Assembly (NCBI RefSeq): GCF_019722725.1
Contig: NZ_CP077941.1
Span: 2,790,001-2,854,000 of the forward strand
Length of the DNA: 64,000 bases
Source of the DNA: Vreelandella profundi
Lineage (GTDB): Bacteria; Pseudomonadota; Gammaproteobacteria; Pseudomonadales; Halomonadaceae
Reading direction: 5' to 3'
Every line of letters begins with the position of its first letter. The stretch's first letter is position 1. The position numbers and the translations under genes are program-made. Positions 17,988 through 29,254 of this stretch are shown here, piece by piece. Below the pieces are notes generated by a model that worked only from the letters and a program-made list of their open reading frames with translations, was not told where the DNA came from and ran no database searches.

Positions 17988-18863
17988 TCAGCGGCTCTTA
18001 GGCTTACGCATTGTCTGTACTGGCTTGCGCTTATGTTTATCGCGATTCCAGCGGTTCTTCTCGTCCGGCGTTAACACGGGTACTTTACGGGTTTCCAAGC
18101 CGGCCAAGGTAGACAAGTCATCTACCTCACCCTGCGTAAGCTCAATCCATTCACCGGCTTTGGCGCGCTTATCGATAAAGATGTTGCCATAGCGCACGCG
18201 TTTCAGACGGCTAACCGTCAGCGCCTGAGACTCCCACAGGCGACGCACTTCGCGGTTACGCCCCTCTAGAATGACGACGTGGAACCAGGTGTTGATCCCC
18301 TCACCGCCAAACTCTTGTATATCGGTAAAGCGAGCCGGACCATCATCCAACATGACGCCATCAGCCATCGCTAGGATGTGCTCGCGTTTCACTTCCCCCA
18401 TCACGCGGACCGCGTATTCGCGCTCTACTTGGGTCGAGGGATGCATCAGCCGGTTGGCTAATTCGCCATCCGTCGTGAATAGCAGTAAACCACTGGTGTT
18501 GATATCCAGGCGTCCAACCGCTATCCAACGCTCGCCTTTTAAGCGCGGCAAGCGGTCAAATACGGTACGTCGACCTTCAGGGTCTTTACGAGTGCACAGC
18601 TCGCCTTCCGGCTTGTTGTACATGATCACACGACGCGGCACTTCCTCTTCCGAGCGCAGCGTTACCGGTCGATCATCAAAGCTGACGTTATTCCGCGCTT
18701 CAACGCGATCACCCAGCTTAGCCACCTTGCCATTCACTTTAACGCGGCCATCGGAAATCGCCGTTTCCATTTCACGCCGCGAGCCAAGGCCTGCGCGGGC
18801 TAAAACTTTTTGCAGCTTTTCGCCAGCTGGGGGCGTCGTCGTATCATTCTGACTCATGGTCAT
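17988..18863 (-). CDS. rluB: 23S rRNA pseudouridine(2605) synthase
   Basis: RluB isomerises U2605 of 23S rRNA. The 291-aa protein has an N-terminal S4 domain ([19 protein letters not shown]) and the catalytic RsuA/RluB domain with [19 protein letters not shown], in which Asp is catalytic. The C-terminus is a basic tail ([22 protein letters not shown]) typical of RluB rather than RsuA or RluE. It begins 20 nt inside the end of scpB, so translation is coupled; the ATG at 18857 is an alternative start. Confidence 0.93.
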   Translation of the reverse strand: MTMSQNDTTTPPAGEKLQKVLARAGLGSRREMETAISDGRVKVNGKVAKLGDRVEARNNVSFDDRPVTLRSEEEVPRRVIMYNKPEGELCTRKDPEGRRTVFDRLPRLKGERWIAVGRLDINTSGLLLFTTDGELANRLMHPSTQVEREYAVRVMGEVKREHILAMADGVMLDDGPARFTDIQEFGGEGINTWFHVVILEGRNREVRRLWESQALTVSRLKRVRYGNIFIDKRAKAGEWIELTQGEVDDLSTLAGLETRKVPVLTPDEKNRWNRDKHKRKPVQTMRKPKSR

Positions 18864-19659
18864 CTGACCTCACATCGTTAGTCTGCGTGCGCGCGCTATC
18901 ATCGTCGTCAACGCGCTGCGCACGTGCCGCTAGCCGGGCTTCAAGATCGGCAAAGCTCAGCGGCTGGGTTAACGCCGTCTCGGCGTGCGTATCGGCTATC
19001 TCAGCCGTGGTAATCTCAGCAGTGGCTATCTCATCCACTTTGGGTGGCGCATCCTGCACCGTTTTTAGCGTTTCGTCTAGCCCTTCAGAAGCGACGTCAG
19101 GCGACTTTTCAGGCAGCTCGCCATCATCCCAATTCGCCAGGGTGTGCATCGGCGGCAGCGCATCGAGTGTTTTCAAACCAAAATCATCTAAAAAGCTGCG
19201 TGTGGTGGCGTAGACAGCCGGTCGCCCGGGCACGTCTCTATGGCCAACAACTCGAATCCAACCGCGCTCCATCAAGGTCCGCATGATAGAGCTGCTTACG
19301 CTGACGCCGCGAACCTCTTCAATATCGCCTCGGGTGACCGGCTGGCGATAGGCAATCAACGCTAGCGTTTCCAGCAGGGCCCGCGAATAGCGCTGAGGAC
19401 GCTCATCCCACAGCCGCGACACCCACTGCGATAGACGCGGACGAATACGCAGCTGATAGCCAGAGACCGTTTCTAACAACTCCAGTGCACCTTCAGAATG
19501 GCGCTGCTGAAGCCGCTCAAGCACTTGACGAAACTCGCGCGGGGATGGGCATTCGCCGCTAACAAAAAGTGTTTGTAAACGCTCTAGCGGTAACGGCTCG
19601 CCAGCGGCTAACAGCGCCGCTTCTACAATTTCGTCTAGCCCGGTGGGCGCGCTAGTCAT
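18844..19659 (-). CDS. scpB: ScpB, SMC-associated kleisin partner
   Basis: ScpB is a winged-helix protein of the SMC-ScpAB condensin that folds and segregates chromosomes. Residues 1-180 form the two winged helices ([39 protein letters not shown] is the family signature). The C-terminal 90 residues are acidic and disordered. Its ATG overlaps the scpA stop by four bases (ATGA), and its end overlaps rluB. Confidence 0.95.
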   Translation of the reverse strand: MTSAPTGLDEIVEAALLAAGEPLPLERLQTLFVSGECPSPREFRQVLERLQQRHSEGALELLETVSGYQLRIRPRLSQWVSRLWDERPQRYSRALLETLALIAYRQPVTRGDIEEVRGVSVSSSIMRTLMERGWIRVVGHRDVPGRPAVYATTRSFLDDFGLKTLDALPPMHTLANWDDGELPEKSPDVASEGLDETLKTVQDAPPKVDEIATAEITTAEIADTHAETALTQPLSFADLEARLAARAQRVDDDDSARTQTNDVRSDDHESE

Positions 19660-20612
19660 GGTGCCTCCTCGTCCGATTCAAAGGCAGACTCTGAATAGGC
19701 GCTGTCTTCTATGCCCATATCGCCCTCGTCAAAAGCACTTTCCTCGGCATCAGTAAGAGCGGCGAGCCGGGCACGCACATGTATCGGCGAAAGCGGCGCA
19801 TTCTGAACAATTTCAATCATGGCTTCTTTTGCTAGCTCCAAAATCGCCATAAAGGTCACCACCACGCCAGGGCGCCCTTCTTCCAGGGTAAATAGCGCGT
19901 CAAAGGGGGTATAGCGCTGGCTGGCAGCATCTTGGCTTAGCTGCGCCATAATCTTCAGCATTCGCTCGCGCGTAGACAATACCTCACGGCTAATCTGATG
20001 CGCCTGAACCAGCTCGGCACGCTTGAGAATATCGGACAGTGCGCTGAGCAGCTCGTCCAACTCGACCTCAGGATGAATCACGCGGGCTTCAAGCGGCGGG
20101 AGGCCAGCCTGCACGCTGAACCAGTCGCGGCCCATACGCGGCAGCGTATCCAGCGTTTCTGCTGCCTCTTTGAGGCGCTCATACTCCTGCAGGCGACGGA
20201 TGAGCTCCGCGCGCGGATCTTCTTCGTCGTCACCTTCTGCCTTGGGCGGGCGCGGCAGCAGCGTGCGCGATTTAATCTCGGCCAGCATGGCGGCCATCAG
20301 CAGATATTCACCGGCCAGTTCGATCTCCATGGCCTTCATCAGCTCCACGTACTCAATGTACTGATGGGTGATCGTCGCCACATTGATGGTCAGAATATCG
20401 AGATTTTGACGTCGAATGAGATAGAGCAGTAAATCTAACGGGCCTTCAAAGGTCTCTAAAAAGACCCGCAGCGCCTCAGGGGGAATATACAGATCTTCCG
20501 GCAGCTGGGTAATCTGTTCATCAAACAGGCGCCCAAGCGAAGGCTCCGCTGGCGTAATAGGCGGTGTATCAAGATTGTCTACGTCGTCAGGTGCACTTGG
20601 CGTCTCGCTCAC
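19656..20612 (-). CDS. scpA: ScpA, kleisin of the SMC complex
   Basis: ScpA bridges the SMC head domains. The protein is 318 aa from a GTG start at 20612. Family signature FEGPLDLLLYLIRRQNLDI lies at about residues 54-72, followed by YLLMAAMLAEIKSRTLLP. The C-terminal winged helix is DALFTLEEGRPGVVVTFMAILELAKE. Both the first 45 and last 30 residues are acidic extensions. It is first in scpA-scpB-rluB; 99 bp separate it from radD on the same strand. Confidence 0.94.
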   Translation of the reverse strand: MSETPSAPDDVDNLDTPPITPAEPSLGRLFDEQITQLPEDLYIPPEALRVFLETFEGPLDLLLYLIRRQNLDILTINVATITHQYIEYVELMKAMEIELAGEYLLMAAMLAEIKSRTLLPRPPKAEGDDEEDPRAELIRRLQEYERLKEAAETLDTLPRMGRDWFSVQAGLPPLEARVIHPEVELDELLSALSDILKRAELVQAHQISREVLSTRERMLKIMAQLSQDAASQRYTPFDALFTLEEGRPGVVVTFMAILELAKEAMIEIVQNAPLSPIHVRARLAALTDAEESAFDEGDMGIEDSAYSESAFESDEEAP

Positions 20613-20711
20613 GCGGGTCGGGTCTCTTGAAAAAGGGGGATTGGTATCAACACACAGTTTAGCAAAGTTGGCAGCATCCGCGTCGCTCTAATAGCAGTAA
20701 AGGCAGGCGTA

Positions 20712-22490
20712 TTACCCCGCGTCGCTCGCCTTTCGATAGCGGCCGGCGTAATCAAACAGCTTGTCACGAATCTGAAAATGGCGCCCCATCTTGCGGCCGA
20801 CAACAAAATCGGGGTGGCGCAAACGGCGCTGTTCGGCGACGACCTCTTCGGCGCTTAGCGGCTGCCATTTTCCCCCTGGTGCGCGCAGATGATAGCGCAG
20901 AAAGGCGGCGTAGAAAGCGCGCCGCTGGGCGGGGGTTTCCAGCGCAAACCACTCGGACAGATGGCTGCCATCTTCATCGTGATAGGTAGCTTTTAAGCGC
21001 GGCAGGCCGCGACCGTTGGTGGTCGCTTCCAACTGCATACCGCTTACTCGCAGCACCTTGGCATCTTTTAATTTCAGGGCATCTTTGAGCTTATCATCGG
21101 CATCCACAAGCAGCTTCGCACACCCGTGGCAGCGCCGGGCGGCAATGTCGTTCTCAGCGCCACATTCCTCGCAAACCTTAAAGCGGAAACGAAACTCGCA
21201 TTGATGGCGCTTTCCCTCTTCATCGTCAATAAGCCCCTGGCAGCGACGGCCAAAGTGCTCAATGACTATCTCGCCATCGCGCTTACCCCAATACAGATTG
21301 GCATGGCCACAGGCGGGGCACTCTACCTGAACAGGCTCGCTATCGCTGTCTGGTTTCGCCTCCCCCACCTCAGGTGCGAAAACATCCCAGGGATTGCCGG
21401 CATAATCCAGAATCAGACAGTCATCTTTGCCCGGCGACAAGCGCAAGCCTCTGCCCACCATCTGCTGATAAAGGCTAACTGATTCGGTCGGCCGCAAAAT
21501 GGCGATCAGATCGACATGCGGCGCATCGAAACCCGTGGTGAGTACGGCCACGTTAACCAGATATTTCAGCTCACGCGCTTTGAACGCATTGATCCGCGCA
21601 GTCCGCTCTTGAGAAAGCGTGGCGCCAGTGATCAGCGCAGCCTCTGAGCGAGGCAGATAGCCCATAATTTCTTCAGCGTGTGCCACTGTCGCCGCGAATA
21701 TCATTACGCCTTGGCGATCATGGGCGCGCTGAATCACTTCGTTAATAATACCGGGCGTGGCACGGCTACCGGCAACGACTCTATTAAGGGCTTCTTCCGG
21801 AAAAAGCCCGCTGGCTGACGGGCTAAGCGCTGCAAAATCGTACCCTTCCACCGCCATATCCAGGCGTTTAGGCGCAGCAAGGTAGCCCTGTTTTACCATC
21901 AGGCGCAGCGGCTGCTCAAAGACGCAGTCGCGAAAAAAGCTGTCCTCACTGCCGCGCACCATGCCGTGATGATGGCGATAGTAGATAAATCCCTGCCCCA
22001 ACCGATACGGCGTGGCGGTTAGCCCAAGAATTTTAAGCTCGGCGTTATGCTGACGTAGATGCTCAATGACCTGGCGGTAGCTTGCGTCCTCGTTGAGCGA
22101 TACGCGATGGCTTTCGTCAATGACCAGCAGCGTAAAATTAGCGTCGCTAAAACGCTCCAGGTTGCGCACCACCGACTGCACCGACCCAAACACCACCTGC
22201 CGATCAGCCTCTTTGCGCTTTAGGCCGGCGCTAAAAATAGCCGCGTTTAGGCCATAGGCCTGATACTTGGCGTGATTCTGCTCGACCAGTTCGCGAACGT
22301 GGGCTAATACCAGCACACGCCCTCGCGCCAGGCGAGCAAGCTCCGCAATCACCAGCGATTTGCCGCTGCCGGTAGGCAGCACTATTAAGGCAGGATCGCT
22401 AGAACTGCGAAAGTGCACGACCACACGCTTGACGGCCTCTTGTTGGTAAGGACGCAGCTGGGGGATTGTTGAAGAATAAGAGTTCGACAA
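20712..22490 (-). CDS. radD: RadD-like superfamily 2 helicase
   Basis: RadD (YejH) is an SF2 ATPase that works with SSB and RecA in repair of stalled or broken forks. The protein is 592 aa against 586 in E. coli. Motifs: RPYQQEAV (Q-like), LPTGSGKS (Walker A), VIDESHR (motif II), [11 protein letters not shown] (III), [10 protein letters not shown] (V) and [16 protein letters not shown] (VI). Two zinc-like cysteine pairs follow ([13 protein letters not shown] and CEECGAEN...CHGC), as in RadD. The only in-frame start is TTG at 22490 without a ribosome site; the true start is uncertain. Confidence 0.9.
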   Translation of the reverse strand: MSNSYSSTIPQLRPYQQEAVKRVVVHFRSSSDPALIVLPTGSGKSLVIAELARLARGRVLVLAHVRELVEQNHAKYQAYGLNAAIFSAGLKRKEADRQVVFGSVQSVVRNLERFSDANFTLLVIDESHRVSLNEDASYRQVIEHLRQHNAELKILGLTATPYRLGQGFIYYRHHHGMVRGSEDSFFRDCVFEQPLRLMVKQGYLAAPKRLDMAVEGYDFAALSPSASGLFPEEALNRVVAGSRATPGIINEVIQRAHDRQGVMIFAATVAHAEEIMGYLPRSEAALITGATLSQERTARINAFKARELKYLVNVAVLTTGFDAPHVDLIAILRPTESVSLYQQMVGRGLRLSPGKDDCLILDYAGNPWDVFAPEVGEAKPDSDSEPVQVECPACGHANLYWGKRDGEIVIEHFGRRCQGLIDDEEGKRHQCEFRFRFKVCEECGAENDIAARRCHGCAKLLVDADDKLKDALKLKDAKVLRVSGMQLEATTNGRGLPRLKATYHDEDGSHLSEWFALETPAQRRAFYAAFLRYHLRAPGGKWQPLSAEEVVAEQRRLRHPDFVVGRKMGRHFQIRDKLFDYAGRYRKASDAG

Positions 22491-22609
22491 ATTAATTAGT
22501 CCGCTAGTGAACTATTCCCGCTTTTTTCTCATCTTATCATTGACGATGTTTAATTCATGCTGGGCTTTGCCCTTCACTAAACGAGCCCCTGAAAAGAAGA
22601 GATTTCCCC

Positions 22610-22849
22610 ATGACAGCCAACCATTTCAGCCCGGAATGCCCAGAATGTAATAGCCGACTAAAGCGCCTGCCCGCGACACGACGTGACCAAACCCACGTCT
22701 ATTGCATGGATTGTGGGCATGATTTTGGCCGCTATGAATACATGGTAGAGCGCTATCGTAACGAGCTTGAAACGCTTGAGGCCAAGCTTGGCCTGCCACC
22801 GACGACAGCTGATGAAGCGCCGATTGCCGCTAACGAGCAGCTCTCTTAG
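22610..22849 (+). CDS. Small zinc-ribbon protein, function unknown
   Basis: This is a 79-aa protein with two CxxC knuckles, Cys10/Cys13 (PECPEC) and Cys32/Cys35 (YCMDCGHDF), spaced as in a zinc ribbon. A charged helix (YEYMVERYRNELETLEAKLG) and a short flexible tail follow. GAAGAGA lies upstream of the ATG. It is divergent from radD and converges on purL with a terminator between. No specific family was recognised; nucleic-acid binding or a role as a zinc-site subunit are guesses. Confidence 0.8.
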   Translation: MTANHFSPECPECNSRLKRLPATRRDQTHVYCMDCGHDFGRYEYMVERYRNELETLEAKLGLPPTTADEAPIAANEQLS

Positions 22850-22909
22850 CACGTGGTTACGAACAGCTATTTCTTTAAAACAGTCTGTTGATTAACGTGG
22901 CGCTTAACG

Positions 22910-22938
22910 CATAACGGCGGCTTAAGGCCGCCGTTATG
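22910..22938. terminator. Terminator between the zinc-ribbon gene and purL
   Basis: Perfect 12-bp arms CATAACGGCGGC / GCCGCCGTTATG enclose a 5-nt loop. TTT follows on the plus strand. It probably serves both converging genes. Confidence 0.75.
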
Positions 22939-22963
22939 TTTGATGCCAGAGGCCAATTAAGCG

Positions 22964-25900
22964 CTAGCCAAGCCATACCCGGGCATTGCGGAACAAGCGC
23001 AGCCACGCGCCGTCTTCTACCCATTCAGCCGGGCGCCAAGAGTTGGTGACCGCACGCGCAACGCGCTCAGGGTGCGGCATCATAATAGTCACCCGTCCAT
23101 CAGGCGTCGTCAGGCCGGTAATCCCCGAGGGCGAGCCGTTAGGGTTAGCCGGATAACGCGTCGTCGACTGGCCGTAGTTATCGATATAGCGCAGCGCGAT
23201 TTGGCTGCTCGACTGCATGCTGCGAAGGTGGGCGCTGTCACGGAACTCCGCACGCCCTTCCCCATGGGCGACGGCGATCGGAAGCTGTGAGCCTTCCATA
23301 CCGGCCAGCAGAATCGAAGGGCTTTTCTCAATCCGTACCATTGAGACACGCGCTTCAAACTGCTCAGACTCATTGCGCACAAAGGTTGGCCAATTTTCGG
23401 CACCAGGGATTAACGCTTTCAACTGCGAGAGCATCTGGCAGCCGTTACACACGCCGAGCGAGAAGCTGTCGTCACGCGCAAAGAACGCCGCAAACTGCTC
23501 ACGGGCACGCTCATTAAACAGCACTGATTTGGCCCAGCCGCCCCCAGCACCAAGAACATCGCCGTAAGAGAAGCCGCCACAGGCGACAAGTCCTTTGAAC
23601 TCATCCAACGAGACGCGTCCTTCAAGGATGTCGCTCATATGCACATCCACCGCATCAAACCCGGCTTTATCAAAGGCCCAGGCCATCTCGACCTGACCAT
23701 TAACACCCTGCTCACGCAGCACGGCCATGGCCGGTTTGGCGGTATTCACATACGGCGCGCTAATGTCATCATTAATATCAAAGGTGGGCGTAGCGGAAAG
23801 CCCTGGATCGCGGCTATCGAGCAGGTTATCGAATTCGTTTTTGGCGCATTCAGGATTATCGCGCAATGCCTGCATGCGGTAGCTGGTTTCCGCCCACGTA
23901 CGCTGGGTAAGCAAGCGGGTAGTTTCCAGCAATGGCTCTTCAAACAGCGTCACACGCACCTGATCATCGTAACGAGGCCGCGCAATAACGCCGCAGGTTT
24001 CGATACCGGCGACGGCAAACTGCGCCAGCACTTCTTCTGTGTGCTTGCGATTGACCTGAATCACCGCGCCCAGCTCTTCCGAGAACAGCGCGTTCAGCGC
24101 TTCCACCGGCTCATCGATCATCCAGTCGAGCTTTATCTCCAGACCGGCACGGGCGGCAAAAGCCATTTCCAGCAGCGTGACCAGCAGGCCGCCGTCGCTG
24201 CGGTCGTGATAAGCCAGCAGCTTGCCGTCGCGATTTAACCCCTGAATAACTTCAAAAAACGCCTTAATATCCTCCGGATCGTCGACATCGGGGCAGTCGT
24301 TGCCTACCTGGCCGTAAACCTGCGCCAAGGCAGAGCCACCTAAGCGGTTCTGGCCACCTCCCAAATCGATCAAGATTAGATCTGACTCATCCTGATCCAG
24401 ATTGATCTGCGGCGTGAGCGTCGCCAGCGCGTCCGTTACCGGCGCAAAGCCCGTCACGACCAGCGCAAGCGGCGAGGTTACGCTTCGATCTTCGGCTTCA
24501 CCCTGCTCGTTCTCATGCTGCCAGGAAGTGCGCATGGACATAGAGTCCTTGCCCACCGGAATGGCAATGCCCAGCGCCGGGCACATTTCCATGCCGACCG
24601 CGTAAACGGCATCATAAAGCGCCTGATTTTCACCAGGATGGTCCGCAGCGCTCATCCAATTAGCAGACAGCTTGATATCGCTGAGCTTGGCAATCGGCGC
24701 GGCCGCAAGATTCGTGATTGCTTCAGCGACGGCCAAGCGGGCGCTAGCAGCGGGATTGATCAGCGCCACCGGCGGGCGTTCGCCCATCGCCATGGCCTCA
24801 CCCACGTGGCTATCAAAACTTGCCGTGGTGACAGCCACATCGGCCACCGGCACCTGCCATGGGCCAACCATTTGATCACGCGCCACTTGGCCGGTAATTG
24901 AGCGATCGCCAATGGTAATCAGGAAGTTTTTCGAGGCCACCGTGGGCAGGCGAAGCACCCGGTCTAACGCCTCACGCAGATCAAGATTATCGAGCATCAT
25001 GCCCGAGAGCGCGGGATTATGGCGCTCAAATTCGCGCTGCATTTTAGGCGCTTTACCGAACAGCACGCTCATCGGCAAATCAACCGGTTTGCTGTCGAAG
25101 TGGCCATCGCGCACTTCAAGGTGGTGCGCTTCCAATGCCTCACCGACCACCGCGTAGGGGCAGCGTTCGCGCTGGCAAAGAGCATCAAAGGTCTCGATGT
25201 CCTCAGGTGCAACCGCAAGCACGTAGCGCTCCTGCGCTTCGTTACACCAGATTTCCAGCGGGCTCATACCCGGCTCGGCATTGGGCACCGCACGTAAATC
25301 AAAGCGGCCACCGCGATTGCCGTCTTTTACCAGTTCAGGCAGCGCATTAGAAAGCCCGCCGGCGCCAACGTCATGAATAAAGCGAATCGGGTTGTGGTCG
25401 CCTAGCGCCCAGCAGCGGTCGATAACTTCCTGTGCACGGCGTTCAATCTCAGGGTTTTCGCGCTGCACGGAGGCAAAGTCCAGGTCGGCGCTGGAAACGC
25501 CCGAGGCCATGCTAGACGCAGCGCCCCCGCCCAAGCCAATCAGCATCGCAGGGCCGCCCATGACAATCAGCTTACCGCCAACGGGAATATCGCCTTTCTG
25601 CACGTGATGCGCGCGAATGTTGCCGTAGCCACCGGCCAGCATAATCGGCTTATGGAAGCCGCGCCGCTCAATGCCGCCGTCGTTCAGCGACTCTTGCTCG
25701 TAGGTACGGAAATAACCGGTCAAGTTTGGCCGGCCAAACTCATTGTTAAACGCCGCCCCGCCAATGGGGCCTTCTAGCATGATATTCAGCGCCGACTGCA
25801 TCCGTTCGGGCTTGCCGTAATCAAACGCCTCCCAGGGCTGCACGAACTCTGGAATCCGCAGATTGGAAACGGTAAAGCCCGACAGACCGGCTTTAGGTTT

Positions 25901-26914
25901 CCCGCCGATACCGGTGGCGCCTTCGTCACGAATCTCACCGCCAGAACCTGTCGCCGCACCGGGAAAAGGCGCAATTGCCGTTGGGTGATTGTGCGTTTCC
26001 ACTTTCATCAGGATATGAATCGGTTCCTGATGCGTGGCGTACAGCGCACGCTCTTGATCAGCCCCCGTCAGCGGCGTTGCAAAGAAGCGCCCCGCCTGGC
26101 TGCCTTTAATAACGGCGGCGTTGTCGCTATATGCTGAAAGGACGTTGTCTGGCGATGACGCAAAGGTGTTCTTAATCATTTTGAACAGCGAGTGACTCTG
26201 CGGCTCGCCGTCGATGACCCAGTCTGCGTTAAAAATTTTGTGACGGCAGTGCTCTGAGTTGGCTTGCGCAAACATCATCAGCTCAACGTCGCTGGGATTA
26301 CGCCCCAGCTCATTGAAAGCATCCACCAGGTAATCGATTTCATCGTCAGCCAGCGCCAGCCCTAACGCTTGGTTAGCCGTCGCCAGCGCTTCGCGGCCGC
26401 CGTCTAAAATATCCACACTGCCTAGCGGCGCCGGGTCGTGCTGGGCAAAAAGCTGGGTCGCCGCCGACGCATCGGCCAGCACGGTTTCCGTCATGCGGTC
26501 ATGCAAAAGTGCCGCAATGGCCGCTATGCTGTCGTGGTCGGGCGAAGCGGTGAAATTTACGCGATAATCAATGCCGCGCTCGATGCGGTTGATTTGGCGC
26601 AGCCCACAGTTGTGAGCAATATCGGTCGCTTTCGACGACCAGGGCGACTGAGTGCCTAGCCGCGGCACCACTAAAAAGCGCTGAGCGGATTCGGGAACTT
26701 CTACGCTCGAGTGAGTGCCATAGTCCAGCAGCTGCGTTAAGCGCTCAAGGGTAGCGTCATCCAGTTCGTCATGGCGATCATTTGAATGAACATTGATAAA
26801 ATGAACATAGTGGGCAGACAGCGCTTCCACCTCGGGAACACGTTCACGCAGCACCGTTAACAGCCGAGCATGACGGAAGGCAGAAAGGGCGGGCGCGCCT
26901 CGCAGTTCGAGCAT
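22964..26914 (-). CDS. purL: Phosphoribosylformylglycinamidine synthase (large single-chain PurL)
   Basis: PurL converts FGAR and glutamine to FGAM in purine synthesis. The 1316-aa protein is the proteobacterial fused type. In order it has the PurS-like N-terminal domain, a linker, two PurM-like ATP-binding halves ([21 protein letters not shown]; later GKDSMSMR) and a C-terminal glutaminase. The glutaminase shows the nucleophile in GVCNGCQML and the His/Glu residues in HGEGRAEF and MPHPERV. The ATG at 26914 has AGAGG about 10 nt upstream. It stands alone, far from purC, as usual. Confidence 0.97.
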   Translation of the reverse strand: MLELRGAPALSAFRHARLLTVLRERVPEVEALSAHYVHFINVHSNDRHDELDDATLERLTQLLDYGTHSSVEVPESAQRFLVVPRLGTQSPWSSKATDIAHNCGLRQINRIERGIDYRVNFTASPDHDSIAAIAALLHDRMTETVLADASAATQLFAQHDPAPLGSVDILDGGREALATANQALGLALADDEIDYLVDAFNELGRNPSDVELMMFAQANSEHCRHKIFNADWVIDGEPQSHSLFKMIKNTFASSPDNVLSAYSDNAAVIKGSQAGRFFATPLTGADQERALYATHQEPIHILMKVETHNHPTAIAPFPGAATGSGGEIRDEGATGIGGKPKAGLSGFTVSNLRIPEFVQPWEAFDYGKPERMQSALNIMLEGPIGGAAFNNEFGRPNLTGYFRTYEQESLNDGGIERRGFHKPIMLAGGYGNIRAHHVQKGDIPVGGKLIVMGGPAMLIGLGGGAASSMASGVSSADLDFASVQRENPEIERRAQEVIDRCWALGDHNPIRFIHDVGAGGLSNALPELVKDGNRGGRFDLRAVPNAEPGMSPLEIWCNEAQERYVLAVAPEDIETFDALCQRERCPYAVVGEALEAHHLEVRDGHFDSKPVDLPMSVLFGKAPKMQREFERHNPALSGMMLDNLDLREALDRVLRLPTVASKNFLITIGDRSITGQVARDQMVGPWQVPVADVAVTTASFDSHVGEAMAMGERPPVALINPAASARLAVAEAITNLAAAPIAKLSDIKLSANWMSAADHPGENQALYDAVYAVGMEMCPALGIAIPVGKDSMSMRTSWQHENEQGEAEDRSVTSPLALVVTGFAPVTDALATLTPQINLDQDESDLILIDLGGGQNRLGGSALAQVYGQVGNDCPDVDDPEDIKAFFEVIQGLNRDGKLLAYHDRSDGGLLVTLLEMAFAARAGLEIKLDWMIDEPVEALNALFSEELGAVIQVNRKHTEEVLAQFAVAGIETCGVIARPRYDDQVRVTLFEEPLLETTRLLTQRTWAETSYRMQALRDNPECAKNEFDNLLDSRDPGLSATPTFDINDDISAPYVNTAKPAMAVLREQGVNGQVEMAWAFDKAGFDAVDVHMSDILEGRVSLDEFKGLVACGGFSYGDVLGAGGGWAKSVLFNERAREQFAAFFARDDSFSLGVCNGCQMLSQLKALIPGAENWPTFVRNESEQFEARVSMVRIEKSPSILLAGMEGSQLPIAVAHGEGRAEFRDSAHLRSMQSSSQIALRYIDNYGQSTTRYPANPNGSPSGITGLTTPDGRVTIMMPHPERVARAVTNSWRPAEWVEDGAWLRLFRNARVWLG

Positions 26915-26929
26915 ATCCTGAAGCCTCTA

Positions 26930-26957
26930 GAGCAGGGAAATTCGAGCAGGGAAATCA
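26930..26957. repeat. 14-bp direct repeat before purL
   Basis: GAGCAGGGAAATTC (26930-26943) is followed directly by GAGCAGGGAAATCA. It sits 15-43 bp upstream of the purL start, in its leader. Confidence 0.6.
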
Positions 26958-27136
26958 CCGGGCCGCCATGGCGACCGTACTAATATGGTGCCGGACAGTC
27001 ACAGCAGGAGCATTGGAAAACCTAGATAGTGGTATCAAAACCCTCTATCGCGGCATCGAAAAACCCACGTTGTGTCACCGGAAAACGCCTATGATACTGG
27101 AAACCAGCCGCCACACGAAATCAACAAGGTGACAGC

Positions 27137-27193
27137 ATGAGCCTGGCTGGGTATCGTGACCGCTTGTTCCATGCCGACAAGACGCCATGCTGA
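27137..27193 (+). CDS. Possible 18-codon leader ORF overlapping mltF
   Basis: The ORF MSLAGYRDRLFHADKTPC has a good AAGGTGAC ribosome site 5 nt before its ATG. Its TGA overlaps the start region of mltF (ATGCTGA), whereas mltF itself has no visible ribosome site. This suggests translational coupling. It may be only a non-functional leader. Confidence 0.4.
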   Translation: MSLAGYRDRLFHADKTPC

Positions 27194-28650
27194 CGTTGAT
27201 TTGCCGACATTTCGTAGCCCGTGCCAGCGCTTATTTTGCGTTAATCGCCATTATATTCTTGGTCATGGTTCCCACCCTGCCCCGGGTTCCTCCTGGCGAG
27301 CATTTGACGCAAATCACTGCCAAAGAGTTTATTACCGCTCATACCCGCAACACCCCTACGACGTACTACGAAGGCCGCCAAGGGCCGACCGGCTTTGAGT
27401 ATGAGCTGATGCACCGCTTCGCCGACTACTTAGGGGTAAGCCTTAATCTGAATGCAAGCCACCATCCGGAAAGCGTGCTTCCTGCCGTGCGTAAAAACGG
27501 CGATTTAGGCGCAGCGGCACTGCCGCTACTCCCCAACACACCGGGCATTTATTACACCCGCCCGATTATTCAAATGCAGCCGCTGGTGGTTTATCGACGT
27601 GGCCTTAATGGCATTAGAGAACCCGGCGACCTGGTTGGCTTGGAACTAGGCACGCTCAGTGAGGCGGGCACTAGCGACGCGCTGCGCGACCTGCAGCGCC
27701 GCTACCCAACCCTGAGTTGGAAAGAGTCCCATGAGCTGGAGGTCGCGGAACTGCTGGCACGCGTAGAGAACGGCACCTTAGATGCCGCGGTGATTTTTGA
27801 GCACCAGTTTCGTTTAAACCGGCTGTTTTTCCCCAACGTTGAGCGCGGCTTTACGCTGGGTGACCCGCTTTCTATGGCCTGGGCCGTGCCGAGCGGGCGC
27901 GGGCTAGGTTTACTTGAAGCCGCTAATAGCTTCCTACAGGGCCTGCAAGAAGACGGCACGCTAGACCGGCTGATTAGCCGCTACTTTGGCCATGACGACT
28001 ATTTAGAGTATGTCGGTACGCGCACGTTTCTTGACCATTTAGATTCTCGCTTACCGCAGTACACCGCACTCTTTCAACAGGCTGCCCAGGAGACGGAGTT
28101 TGACTGGAAGCTGCTGGCCGCCGTTGGCTATCAGGAATCTCACTGGGACCGAGAAGCCGTCTCGCCGACGGGCGTCAAAGGCTTAATGATGCTCACCAAC
28201 CCTACCGCCAGCGAGATGGGCGTTAGTGACCGTACTGACCCTGCACAAAGCATTGATGGCGGCGCCCGCTATCTGCGCAGCATTAAAGACCGCCTGCCGG
28301 AAAGCATTACCGGTGATGACCGCCTATTTATGGCCATGGCCGCCTATAACGTGGGCCTGGGCCATCTGTATGACGCCCGAAAAATTGTCGAAATACGCGG
28401 TGGCGACCCTGATCACTGGGACGATGTACGCGCCGCACTGCCGCTTTTACAGCAGCGCGAATGGCATAGCCAAACGCGGCACGGCTACGCCCGCGGCGGC
28501 GAACCGGTTATCTACGTGCGCAACATTCGGCGTTACTACGAAATGATCCAATATGTAGAGCGCAGCCGACAGCAGTTTTTTCAACTAGATCAAACGGCGG
28601 CAAACGATGATCCGCTGCTGCTGTTTGAGCTCGTTCCACCGCTTGATTAA
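27187..28650 (+). CDS. mltF: MltF, membrane-bound lytic murein transglycosylase F
   Basis: MltF cleaves peptidoglycan glycan strands with formation of 1,6-anhydro-muropeptides, the substrates that AmpD later processes. The 487-aa protein has an N-terminal membrane anchor (ASAYFALIAIIFLVMV), an ABC-type solute-binding domain (SBP_bac_3; about 45-270) and a lytic transglycosylase domain. The catalytic Glu is in AAVGYQESHWDREAVSPTG and the family motif MAMAAYNVGLGHLYDAR follows. The ATG lacks a ribosome site and is preceded by a small overlapping ORF. It converges on tadA (7 bp between stops). Confidence 0.95.
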   Translation: MLTLICRHFVARASAYFALIAIIFLVMVPTLPRVPPGEHLTQITAKEFITAHTRNTPTTYYEGRQGPTGFEYELMHRFADYLGVSLNLNASHHPESVLPAVRKNGDLGAAALPLLPNTPGIYYTRPIIQMQPLVVYRRGLNGIREPGDLVGLELGTLSEAGTSDALRDLQRRYPTLSWKESHELEVAELLARVENGTLDAAVIFEHQFRLNRLFFPNVERGFTLGDPLSMAWAVPSGRGLGLLEAANSFLQGLQEDGTLDRLISRYFGHDDYLEYVGTRTFLDHLDSRLPQYTALFQQAAQETEFDWKLLAAVGYQESHWDREAVSPTGVKGLMMLTNPTASEMGVSDRTDPAQSIDGGARYLRSIKDRLPESITGDDRLFMAMAAYNVGLGHLYDARKIVEIRGGDPDHWDDVRAALPLLQQREWHSQTRHGYARGGEPVIYVRNIRRYYEMIQYVERSRQQFFQLDQTAANDDPLLLFELVPPLD

Positions 28651-28657
28651 CCGCCGC

Positions 28658-29125
28658 TCACTCGCTGGGCTCTTCTCTTCGCGCGGCAAAAAAATGCTTC
28701 AACAGCTTTTGCGAGGCTGGCGCTAACACGCCGCCTGATACCGCAATAGAGTGGTTGAACCAAGGCTGCGCCAATAGGTTGGCCTTAGACTCCACCATGC
28801 CTGCTCGGGGCTCAGCGGCGCCATAAACCAGGCGGCTCAGGCGCGCATGAATCATGGCACCCGCGCACATCATGCAGGGCTCTAAAGTAACAAACAGCGT
28901 GCACCCTTCAAGGCGATAGTTACCCAGCTGCTTGGCGGCCTCGCGCAGCGCGCGAACCTCAGCATGGCCGCTAGGGTCGCAGCTAGCGATAGGCGCATTG
29001 CAGCCGACACCGATAATCTCGCCCTGCGTATCAACTACCACTGCCCCTACCGGCACTTCCCCCGCTGCGGCGGCGAGGTGTGCCTGGTCAAGCGCTCGGT
29101 GCATGTAAAATTCATCGCTGCGCAT
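28658..29125 (-). CDS. tadA: tRNA-specific adenosine deaminase
   Basis: TadA deaminates A34 to inosine in tRNA-Arg(ACG). The frame is open to 29227, but the ATG at 29125 (MRSDEFYMHRALDQAHLAA) has CGGAG upstream and gives 155 aa, the family length. The zinc and proton-shuttle motif is HAEVRAL; the two zinc cysteines lie in TLEPCMMCAGAMIHAR. It is divergent from tesB. Confidence 0.95.
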   Translation of the reverse strand: MRSDEFYMHRALDQAHLAAAAGEVPVGAVVVDTQGEIIGVGCNAPIASCDPSGHAEVRALREAAKQLGNYRLEGCTLFVTLEPCMMCAGAMIHARLSRLVYGAAEPRAGMVESKANLLAQPWFNHSIAVSGGVLAPASQKLLKHFFAARREEPSE

Positions 29126-29254
29126 AAAGCTAAACTCCGCTAAGGTAGCAAAATATTCGTATGGAAGGCTTACCCACCGCAGCGGTAGCTCGCCACTATC
29201 GACAGCATCATAGTCAGTTAGCACCACATTGAAATAGCATCAAGGATACCGAGA

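Noticed and set aside
23639..24238. 199-codon ORF antisense to purL
   Set aside because: It lies wholly within purL, has no recognisable motif or ribosome site, and is explained by codon bias.
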